Below, piece after piece: positions 23,689 to 31,058 of a DNA stretch of 35,555 bases. The stretch lies in contig CAMQVF010000009.1 of assembly GCA_947038115.1 (NCBI GenBank), forward strand, positions 1 through 35,555, given 5' to 3'. A program made the translations under genes and the position numbers. The notes under the pieces are model-generated. The model ran no database searches. It was not told the DNA's origin and was given only the letters and a program-made list of their open reading frames with translations. This DNA comes from an uncultured Spirochaetia bacterium (GTDB lineage Bacteria; Spirochaetota; Brachyspiria; Brachyspirales; Brachyspiraceae). How positions within the stretch are numbered: the stretch's first letter is position 1; the number at the start of each line of letters is the position of its first letter.

Positions 23689-24744
23689 TTATTTATTTTT
23701 ACCCGATACAAGCCTATCCATAGGATTGATAATATCTGTTACACGAACACCGAAGTTCTCGTCAATTACAACAACTTCACCACGTGCTATAAGTTTTCCA
23801 TTAACAAGCAAATCTACAGGCTCTCCTGCAAGTTTCTGAAGTTCAATAATCGAACCCTCGCCAAGGCTCAAAATATCACGAATAGTCATAGTCGCACGTC
23901 CAAGCTCAACTGTAACACTCATTGTAACATCCATCAAAAGACCGATATTACTAGACCCTTGAATATCAGGTGCAGGCATTAAAGAATTAAAATCTGCATG
24001 TTGAACATTAATTGAGTTTTGATTATTCGCACCAGCAGCCTGTCCAAACTCACCTATATCCATAACTCCGCCATTATTAGTAGCATCATTATTTGACTGA
24101 GTTGTCGCAAGTAAACTCTCCATTAAAGGATAATCTATAGCAAATACAAAAGGAGCATTTTCAATCTCTCCCTCAATAGTTAAACTAGAACTAGCCACAA
24201 TTACTGGATTTTGAATATTTATAGCCGTAGTATCAGGTAAAACATTCATTTCTATATTTTCAAGATTAAGGCTACCACCAAAACGAGCAATTAAAGCATT
24301 ATCAGAAACTCCCACCATTTGTGAAATAGCTTCTTTTAATACCTGTGCCACCATATCTGTAAGTTCAGTTTCTGGTTGCCCCATCATCAATGTAGATATT
24401 ATTATAGCCTCGCTTTCACGAAGATAATAATACATATTACCTTTTGCATCGCCACTATAAGCTACTTTCGCCTCAAGGATTTTCCCTGATAATAGTTTTT
24501 GAAGAGTTTCCACATCAGAAACATTAGCGACAACATTTTTAATAGTCGTTGGCTTAGTAGAAATAGACGATAATGAGAAAGCTTGATTCTCAGTTATAAT
24601 ACTACAAGCCTCTTCTATAAGTTTTTTATCAAGTGTCGCATTTTGTGCTACTTGAGGATTTCCTGCTCCACCACTAAAAGCGTCATCAGCTCCTTGTAAC
24701 AAAGCTTCAATTTCATCTTGAGATAATGCACCATCGCTCATCAT
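23689..24744 (-). CDS. fliY: Flagellar motor switch protein FliY (FliN family)
   Basis: A 351-residue C-ring protein. Residues 5-17 repeat the FliM-type peptide (ALSQDEIEALLQG), the middle (about 60-210) is CheC-like, and the C-terminal 80 residues are the SpoA/FliN domain (LLMDVTMSVTVELGRATMTI, then LGEGSIIELQKLAGEPVDLL and the GEVVVIDENFGVRVT strand). In the CheC-like part the first helix reads KEAISQMVG, with Ser where the E-x2-N phosphatase motif has Asn, so CheY-P phosphatase activity is doubtful. It starts three bases after fliM ends. Spirochaetal operons also use this FliY type. Confidence 0.92.
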   Translation of the reverse strand: MMSDGALSQDEIEALLQGADDAFSGGAGNPQVAQNATLDKKLIEEACSIITENQAFSLSSISTKPTTIKNVVANVSDVETLQKLLSGKILEAKVAYSGDAKGNMYYYLRESEAIIISTLMMGQPETELTDMVAQVLKEAISQMVGVSDNALIARFGGSLNLENIEMNVLPDTTAINIQNPVIVASSSLTIEGEIENAPFVFAIDYPLMESLLATTQSNNDATNNGGVMDIGEFGQAAGANNQNSINVQHADFNSLMPAPDIQGSSNIGLLMDVTMSVTVELGRATMTIRDILSLGEGSIIELQKLAGEPVDLLVNGKLIARGEVVVIDENFGVRVTDIINPMDRLVSGKNK

Positions 24745-24747
24745 AAT

Positions 24748-25779
24748 TTATTCCTCCCCTCTTAATAGGTCTTCTTCTGTTATTTCGTTTTCACCTTCTA
24801 TAAAACCAGTTATCTGAACCGCCATACGGCTTCCAGCCACCCCGGGTCTACACTCAAATTTCTTTTTATTTGCAATCTTTAATGTGACTTGATCTGTTAT
24901 TTTTGTATCAGTCAGTTTAATAACATCACCAAGTTGTAAAGCAAGAACATCTTCAAGTGGCACCTGAATCTCTCCAAGCTCTGCAGATACCTCTACAAAT
25001 ATACCTTGAAGCTTTTCTTTAAATATCTTTAAATTTTCACTTGTACTTCCACGTCTAATCGACGCATATAAATACTGTGCAGAAAACTTAGATATTATAG
25101 GCTCCATCGTAATATAAGGTATACAAAAATTCATCATACCTTCAACATCAGCCACTTTCGTTTCGAGAGTGATAAGTACAACCATATCATTAGGCGGTAC
25201 AATTTGTGCGAACTGTGGATTAGTTTCTATAGAACCCAAACGAGGCCTTAAGTCAATGACTTGTGCCCATGATTCACGCAAATTACCCAGTATTCGTACA
25301 ATAATCCCTTCCATAACAGAAAGCTCAATATCAGTAAGCTCTCTATTTAAATTCTTAGGGCTATCACCTGATCCACCAAATAACCTATCAATTATAGTAA
25401 AAGTTATAGATGGGTCTATTTCTAATATAGAACTACCCTTTAAAGGATCCATACTAACTATAGCTAAAGTTGAAGGATTACTAACAGATCGTATAAATTC
25501 TTCATAAGTAAGCTGGTCAACACTTGCTACATGCACACCCACTAATGTTCTAAGCTGGGCTGAAAGTGAAGTTGTGGCAACACGTGCAAAGTTTTCATGC
25601 ATCATTTGAAGCATTCTTATTTGGTCTTTAGAAAACTTATCAGGACGCTTAAAGTCATACATCTTAATCTTTCGATGTTCAACTTCTACTCTTTTTGTAT
25701 CAATACTATCAAGGCTCTCGCCAGATGAGATAGCACTAAGTAGAGCATCTATTTCGCTTTGTGACAATACTTCTGTCAT
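24748..25779 (-). CDS. fliM: Flagellar motor switch protein FliM
   Basis: A 343-residue C-ring protein that binds CheY-P and sets rotation direction. The N-terminal CheY-binding peptide is EVLSQSEIDALLSAISSG. The middle domain carries the FGGSGDSP loop, and the SpoA domain occupies the last 90 residues (VPLEDVLALQLGDVIKL). Length is normal. Second gene of the fliL-fliM-fliY unit: 73 bases after fliL and three before fliY. Confidence 0.95.
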   Translation of the reverse strand: MTEVLSQSEIDALLSAISSGESLDSIDTKRVEVEHRKIKMYDFKRPDKFSKDQIRMLQMMHENFARVATTSLSAQLRTLVGVHVASVDQLTYEEFIRSVSNPSTLAIVSMDPLKGSSILEIDPSITFTIIDRLFGGSGDSPKNLNRELTDIELSVMEGIIVRILGNLRESWAQVIDLRPRLGSIETNPQFAQIVPPNDMVVLITLETKVADVEGMMNFCIPYITMEPIISKFSAQYLYASIRRGSTSENLKIFKEKLQGIFVEVSAELGEIQVPLEDVLALQLGDVIKLTDTKITDQVTLKIANKKKFECRPGVAGSRMAVQITGFIEGENEITEEDLLRGEE

Positions 25780-25852
25780 TCTATATTCCCTTACAATTTT
25801 TTCTTTTTCTTAAAAACTTTAACTACAATCAATAAATTCGGAAACTTAAATA

Positions 25853-26398
25853 TTAGCTTAATAAGAAATTATCGAATAGAACTTCATCTATCTGACCATT
25901 TCTAAGCATACTATTAACTTCTCTCTTAATATCTTCTTTAAGTTGCTGTCTACCCTCATTACGTCTTAATGTATCATAAGTATATGAACTTATAATGCTA
26001 GAGATTCTATCTCTAAGTAAAAACGTACGCTCAGGTAATTCTACAGATAATAATTTTGTATTTTGAGAATACGATAAAACTATACCCACTCTTACATATC
26101 GAGCAACATCTAAATCGGCTGTATTAACATTAAACTCTGGCGATATCGCATAATATGTTGGAGGTGCTTGCCTCGTCATATCATCAGATATTCCACCCTC
26201 TACACCAGCTGCCTTGCTCACACTTTTAGACACCACGAAAGCTATAAGTCCAGAGATTAAAGCCGCTACCAAAACTACAGCAACAATCATAAGAATTTTT
26301 ACTATAGCGGGGCTTAAGCCAATCTTTTTTTTCGCAGGTTTCGATTCTTCATCATCACCATCTTGTTCTTCTAAGTCTAGATTCTCTTCTTCTGCCAT
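25853..26398 (-). CDS. fliL: Flagellar basal body-associated protein FliL
   Basis: A 181-residue inner-membrane protein: an acidic cytosolic N-terminus (about 1-28), one transmembrane helix (about 30-55, ILMIVAVVLVAALISGLIAF) and a periplasmic stomatin-like domain ending in the usual C-terminal IDEVLFDNFLLS. FliL supports stator function. First gene of the unit with fliM and fliY; motA and motB are not in the window. Confidence 0.9.
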   Translation of the reverse strand: MAEEENLDLEEQDGDDEESKPAKKKIGLSPAIVKILMIVAVVLVAALISGLIAFVVSKSVSKAAGVEGGISDDMTRQAPPTYYAISPEFNVNTADLDVARYVRVGIVLSYSQNTKLLSVELPERTFLLRDRISSIISSYTYDTLRRNEGRQQLKEDIKREVNSMLRNGQIDEVLFDNFLLS

Positions 26399-26609
26399 AA
26401 TATCCTCACTTATGTTTGTTTATCTACTAATATTATTTAGTGAAAATAAAAAAAGCAATCCTTAATTAAAGGTTATAATTTTTTAATCACTACATGAACA
26501 ATTGTCGGTTTATAACAAAATCACATTAACATATTTTATATATTGATACTTAAATATTTCTATATTATAATATAATAAATAAAAATTTAAAATACGGTGA
26601 TAATAAAAA

Positions 26610-26996
26610 ATGGCTAAATATATAAAAATTGAAACAGAATTAAAAAAAGAATCTGACTGGATATCGCATTACTTAATAAGAGCGGGTTATCATTTAGATT
26701 ATACAATAGAAAGTTTTAAGGAAATCGACAGGCTTTTTGACGAAGATATATCTTTAATTTTTTATAATGAAACTACAAATTATCATAGTGCCATAAGCAT
26801 ATATATTGCCACTGTGCTTGTTTTAACACATAAAGCCAAGTGGAATATAAAAGAAGATACTAGTAATCAAAAAGAAAAATATAGAGATATATTTATAGAA
26901 TTTAAAGATAAAACTGAAATAAATGCATTTCAAATTATAAATGATGTTATTAAAAAAGAATATTCTCTTGTGGAATATATAAATAATATACCATAG
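26610..26996 (+). CDS. Hypothetical 128-residue protein
   Basis: An unrecognised cytosolic protein, mostly helical with a short strand near ISIYIATVLVLTHKAKWNI. The pattern of a 'LDYTIESFKEIDRLFDE' helix followed by a tyrosine-containing segment and a Trp is loosely like DUF3806-type proteins (L-D-R ... Y-x-G-E ... W), but the Gly-Glu pair is not present, so the link is weak. The gene is divergent from fliL and is followed 54 bases later by the portal gene, on the same strand. Whether it belongs to the phage-like set or to the host is not clear. Confidence 0.6.
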   Translation: MAKYIKIETELKKESDWISHYLIRAGYHLDYTIESFKEIDRLFDEDISLIFYNETTNYHSAISIYIATVLVLTHKAKWNIKEDTSNQKEKYRDIFIEFKDKTEINAFQIINDVIKKEYSLVEYINNIP

Positions 26997-27018
26997 ATAA
27001 TAATAACTTATAATAAAA

Positions 27019-27052
27019 ATGTTTGTATACATTAAACTAGGTGGACAAACAT
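27019..27052 (+). promoter_or_regulatory. Inverted repeat enclosing the portal gene ribosome binding site and start codon
   Basis: ATGTTTGT (27019-27026) and ACAAACAT (27045-27052) are exact 8-bp inverted repeats. The loop holds the Shine-Dalgarno site TAGGTGG, and the 3' arm contains the first two bases of the portal ATG (27051). It could fold in mRNA and reduce initiation, though an 18-base loop is long. Confidence 0.35.
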
Positions 27053-28403
27053 GAAAATAAAAAAGTTTTTTTCTCAATTGATATCAGAAAATTATAAAAA
27101 AAAAGAAAGAATAAACAAATCTCCCTACTCGAAAGATATTAATAATTATAGCAAACATTTGCTAATGAATATTGAAAATAGAGCAAATATTATAGATAGA
27201 ATGAGAGAGCTTTATTTTACTAATCCATTAGCTAAAAATCATGCTAGATTTTATGCTTCAAAAGTATTTGGTCAAAATTTTAAGATAAATTCTCCACATA
27301 TCGAAATATCAAGTAGTCTAAATAAAGCATTCAAGTCTATAAAAAATATTAAAGCATTGGCGGAGTGGCTTATTGTTGATGGTGATATTTTCTTATATAT
27401 TAAAAAAAATATGGATAATGGAGATATCAAAACTAAATATATAAAATCAGAAGAGATTATAGATATTATATATGACAATAATGATGACCCATTATATTAT
27501 ATAAAAGAATATTATGACCAAACAACTAATAGCATTATAAAAGAAACTATCGAAGCGTCTGAAATTGTGCATATATCGATAAATAAAACTCCATATTCAA
27601 AGTTCGGTTTGTCTGATCTTTATGCATCATACTCATGGATAAAAACACATGAAAACGTAGTTATGGCAGCGGCTAAAAAAGTTGAATTAGAAAATGCATT
27701 CGCTTGGCATATTAGTATGAATAATGCTACAAAAGAAGATATCGAAGATAGAGTGAATATTTATAATACAAAAGGTTTTAAGGAATCTCTCAAAGAAGGT
27801 GGAGGAATTATAATATCAAACTCAAAAGAGGAATGGAAAACACTTTCAAGAAATAATTCTAGCAATGTGGATGATACGGCTTTAAGAGAAACTAAACTGA
27901 TGGCTATCGCAGGAAGTGCTTTGCCTGAATTTATAATAACTGGTGATGCCAAAAATGCTAATTTAAGTTCAGCACAAGCTCAAGATATGCCGTTTGCTAT
28001 TATAGTAAGAAATTATCAAGATACATGGAAAAATGCTTTACTGGAATATTTTAAGAAAGTTTTAGAAATAGAAAAAAAATATTTATTAATCTCTAATTAT
28101 GTTCTTGAAAAGAAAACTATATTAAAATCGGATAGAAAACAATATGAGCTTATGTATAATATAAAAAATATTTATAGCCAAAAAAATAAAGAATACGAAA
28201 TTATAGAATATACTGTAGATATTGAAAATGCTGATTTTGAGATAATATTTCCTGATATACTTTCATCCGATGACAAATTAGAAGTTGATGTGCTTAAAGC
28301 AGAACTTGATATGGGCATAATCTCTAAGCAAACCGCTGCACTAAAGAGAGGGTATGACTATAAAAATGAAAGCCTTTTAAATATGGAAAATCAGACTATA
28401 TAG
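27051..28403 (+). CDS. Phage-like portal protein
   Basis: A 450-residue protein. The N-terminal part is Lys-rich, then come strands and helices with NPLAKNHARFYASKVFG, a domain with KALAEWLIVDGDIFLYIKKN (typical of portals, where W-x-x-x-G-x-A/D-F precedes a strand), VHISINKTPYSKFGLSDLYA, and the clip/crown segment with SALPEFIITGDAKNANLSSA, which matches the portal signature P-x-x-x-x-G-x-x-x-x-A-N. The portal ring connects the capsid to the tail and is a DNA gate. There is no terminase, protease or capsid gene next to it. It lies on the other side of the flagellar operon from the head-tail cassette, on the opposite strand. Confidence 0.8.
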   Translation: MKIKKFFSQLISENYKKKERINKSPYSKDINNYSKHLLMNIENRANIIDRMRELYFTNPLAKNHARFYASKVFGQNFKINSPHIEISSSLNKAFKSIKNIKALAEWLIVDGDIFLYIKKNMDNGDIKTKYIKSEEIIDIIYDNNDDPLYYIKEYYDQTTNSIIKETIEASEIVHISINKTPYSKFGLSDLYASYSWIKTHENVVMAAAKKVELENAFAWHISMNNATKEDIEDRVNIYNTKGFKESLKEGGGIIISNSKEEWKTLSRNNSSNVDDTALRETKLMAIAGSALPEFIITGDAKNANLSSAQAQDMPFAIIVRNYQDTWKNALLEYFKKVLEIEKKYLLISNYVLEKKTILKSDRKQYELMYNIKNIYSQKNKEYEIIEYTVDIENADFEIIFPDILSSDDKLEVDVLKAELDMGIISKQTAALKRGYDYKNESLLNMENQTI

Positions 28404-28475
28404 TATATCGATTTTTTTTATTTTATTATATAATACTATTCAGTCTAATTGATTGTTATTATATAAGGGTACAAA

Positions 28476-28958
28476 ATGGAAGAAAGGAAAAATATAAAGC
28501 ATTGCATTGAAAAATCGCATGTATTTTTAAATCTCGAAGCGAAAACAAAAGAAGAAGCTATTTCTGAAATGCTCATAAAAGCAGAAGCAAAAGGGCTTAG
28601 AGTCAATATAAATACCATTCTTGAAAAGATATATAAAAAAGAAAAAATTATGACAAGTGGACTCGGATACGGTGTTGCTTTCCCGCATACCGCTACCGAT
28701 GAAGTTGAACAAGAGACTTTAATATTTGGCATCTCGAAAGAGGGTGTCGATTATAGCTCGCTTGATAAAAAACCTGTCCACTTGCTCATTATGATATTAA
28801 ATCCTAAATCTGACACAGAAATCTATTTATCACACTTATCAATTTTTACAAAAATATCAAGACTTACTATGTACATAGTATTGCTTATCGAATCACAAAC
28901 AGAGCAAGAATTTAAAACAAAAATACTTGATGTTATAACTGCTCTTGAAGAAAAATAA
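28476..28958 (+). CDS. PTS EIIA-type protein (fructose/nitrogen family)
   Basis: A 160-residue PTS_EIIA_2 domain. The phosphorylated histidine is His71 in GLGYGVAFPHT, and the earlier KEEAISEMLIKAE helix and later ILNPKSDTEIYLSHLSIFTKIS match the family (compare PtsN, FruA IIA). It has no attached IIB or IIC domain and none is adjacent, so a regulatory role like PtsN is plausible. The 3' neighbour is a LUD-domain gene. No clear strong ribosome binding site precedes the ATG at 28476 (AAGGGTAC is present 11 bases away). Confidence 0.85.
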   Translation: MEERKNIKHCIEKSHVFLNLEAKTKEEAISEMLIKAEAKGLRVNINTILEKIYKKEKIMTSGLGYGVAFPHTATDEVEQETLIFGISKEGVDYSSLDKKPVHLLIMILNPKSDTEIYLSHLSIFTKISRLTMYIVLLIESQTEQEFKTKILDVITALEEK

Positions 28959-29027
28959 AATATTAGCTTAGGAATAGCTATATATTACGAACATGTATTA
29001 TATATATTTAAAATTTAAGGAATTAAA

Positions 29028-29660
29028 ATGGATATTTATGATGTATACTTTGAAAGACTTTCTAACAAACTAAAAAAAATCTACACAAATAATGGCTTCG
29101 GTTTCGACTATTTTCATAGCAAACAAGAAGCAACAGATTTTGTCATTTCTAATATAAACAAAAAAGATATAATCACATTTGGTGGTTCTCTGTCAGTAAC
29201 TCAATTAGATTTAATTGACATTCTTAAAAATGGGGATTATGAAAATTTTATCGATAGAAACAATCCTGACTGTAAAAAAGAAGCAGAAATTAAAGCATTT
29301 ACATCAGATGTTTATTTGTGTTCAGCTAATGCAATAACTGAAGATGGAATTGTAATATCTATAGACGGAAGTGGCAATAGAGTTTCAGCAATGATTTATG
29401 GTCCTAAAAAAGTTTATTTAATTGTTGGAAAAAATAAGCTTGTGCATAATGAAGCTGACGCCATAAAAAGAGCAAAAAATATAGCAGCCGCTCATAATTC
29501 TATACGATTTAATATCGAAAACCCATGCTCTGTGAAAATGAAATGCAATAATGACTGCGAATATGAAAATAGACTTTGTAGTTATAGAATAGCTATTGAA
29601 AAATCGCATATAAAAGAACGAATACATATTATATTTATAAATCAAAATTTAGGATTTTAA
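29028..29660 (+). CDS. LUD-domain protein (LutC/YkgG-like)
   Basis: A 210-residue LUD (DUF162) family protein. Typical features are the early ITFGGSLSVTQLDLI strand-turn, SANAITEDGIVISIDGSGNR and GPKKVYLIVGKNKLV. The Cys-rich tail (C-S-V-K-M-K-C ... C-E ... C) near residues 167-185 is found in a subgroup of this family and may bind a metal. LutC acts with LutA and LutB in lactate oxidation, but neither is here, so the substrate is unknown. The kdsB gene begins seven bases after it. Confidence 0.85.
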   Translation: MDIYDVYFERLSNKLKKIYTNNGFGFDYFHSKQEATDFVISNINKKDIITFGGSLSVTQLDLIDILKNGDYENFIDRNNPDCKKEAEIKAFTSDVYLCSANAITEDGIVISIDGSGNRVSAMIYGPKKVYLIVGKNKLVHNEADAIKRAKNIAAAHNSIRFNIENPCSVKMKCNNDCEYENRLCSYRIAIEKSHIKERIHIIFINQNLGF

Positions 29661-29667
29661 TACCATT

Positions 29668-30399
29668 ATGAAAGTTTTAGCAATAATACCTGCAAGATTA
29701 AACTCTACTAGATTCCCACAGAAATTAATAAAAAATCTATTAGGTAAACCAATTATAATAAATGTGTATGAAAATGTAAAAAATGTTTCGTTAATAGATG
29801 ATTGCTATATTGCCACTGATTCAGAAATTATTTTAGATTTATGTGCCAAATATAATGCTAAATGTGTTATGACTTCACCAGATCATATTTCTGGAACATC
29901 GAGGATAATTGAAGTCGCTAAAAAAAATGAGGCTGATATAATAATTAATGTTCAAGGCGATGAGCCATTAGTTGATGAAAATGTACTTAATCCCCTTATA
30001 AAAGCATTTGATGATAAAAATATCGATATCGCAACATTAAAACTTAAAATAGAAGACAACTCAGAACTTGTTCACGATAGTTCCACTGTAAAAGTTGTTT
30101 GCGATAGTGATGATTATGCACTTTATTTTTCAAGAGCAACAATCCCTTTTAAAAGAGATGACGACGATACAAAAGTGAACTATTATAAACATATCGGTGT
30201 CTATGCTTTTAGAAAAGAGGCATTATTAAAAATCGAAAACTTACCTGCTTGTGAATATGAAAATATAGAAAAACTAGAACAGTTGAGATGGCTTTATAAT
30301 AAAATGAATATTAAAGTAATTGAAACTAAACAATTTTTACATGGAATTGATACCAAAGAAGACTTAGAATATATCGAAAATTATCTAAAAAACAAGTAG
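29668..30399 (+). CDS. kdsB: 3-deoxy-manno-octulosonate cytidylyltransferase
   Basis: A 243-residue nucleotidyltransferase activating KDO as CMP-KDO for lipooligosaccharide synthesis. Motifs are AIIPARLNSTRFPQKLI, the VQGDEPLV strand near residue 96, the SRATIPF loop and HIGVYAFRKEALL. Length is normal. It implies an outer membrane with KDO-containing glycolipid. It follows the LUD gene closely, so the two are probably co-transcribed. Confidence 0.95.
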   Translation: MKVLAIIPARLNSTRFPQKLIKNLLGKPIIINVYENVKNVSLIDDCYIATDSEIILDLCAKYNAKCVMTSPDHISGTSRIIEVAKKNEADIIINVQGDEPLVDENVLNPLIKAFDDKNIDIATLKLKIEDNSELVHDSSTVKVVCDSDDYALYFSRATIPFKRDDDDTKVNYYKHIGVYAFRKEALLKIENLPACEYENIEKLEQLRWLYNKMNIKVIETKQFLHGIDTKEDLEYIENYLKNK

Positions 30400-30482
30400 A
30401 TTAAACTAAATTACTAGTGCGTTTCGAGAACAATAAATCACGCTTAAAAAATAAAAATTTCACAAAAAAGATTAATTTAAAA

Positions 30483-30510
30483 TTGACAATCATATATAAA
30501 AATATATACT
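30483..30510 (+). promoter_or_regulatory. Promoter of the hydrogenase operon
   Basis: A perfect TTGACA (30483-30488), 16 bases, then TATACT (30505-30510), about 50 bases before the first ATG. The leader carries an AAGGAGA ribosome binding site. Confidence 0.75.
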
Positions 30511-30559
30511 AATATATATTGAGAATTTTTTATAAAATATTTTAAGGAGAAACTCGAAT

Positions 30560-31045
30560 ATGAAGTCAATAATTCATACTGAAGAACCAATTACAGATGC
30601 CCTTCATGCTATAATCGAAAGGTGGAAAGATGAAGAAGGCAATCTTATTATGATTTTTCATGCCGTTCAAAAAGAATATGGATACGTTCCTAGAAATGTT
30701 GCCATATTTGTCGCCGAAGCTCTGGAAATACCTCTTGCTCGTGTATATGAAATAACTACTTTTTATAATTACTTTAACTTAGAAACTCCCGCAGAAAACA
30801 CTGTCGCTGTTTGTATGGGAACTGCTTGCTATCTAAAGGGTGCTGAAGATGTTCTTAAAGAATTTAGAGCTAAACTAAACATCAAAGGTGATGCGGCATA
30901 TAGCGCAGATAAAAAATATAAAATAGAAGAAATTAGATGTATAGGCTGTTGTGGTCTTGCTCCTGTTATAACATTCAATGAAGAAATAATAGGCAAAGTT
31001 AAAGTTGAAGATGTCGATTCAATCATCGCAACTAAAACTAAATAA
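30560..31045 (+). CDS. NADH-linked [FeFe]-hydrogenase subunit HydC/HndA (NuoE-like)
   Basis: A 161-residue NuoE-family protein with a complete N-terminal helical domain and a thioredoxin-fold [2Fe-2S] domain. Ligands are C-x4-C in VCMGTACYLKG and C-x3-C in CIGCCGLAP. It transfers electrons within the hydrogenase complex. First gene of the operon, 13 bases before the NuoF-like subunit. Confidence 0.9.
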   Translation: MKSIIHTEEPITDALHAIIERWKDEEGNLIMIFHAVQKEYGYVPRNVAIFVAEALEIPLARVYEITTFYNYFNLETPAENTVAVCMGTACYLKGAEDVLKEFRAKLNIKGDAAYSADKKYKIEEIRCIGCCGLAPVITFNEEIIGKVKVEDVDSIIATKTK

Positions 31046-31058
31046 TATAAGGAGCTAA

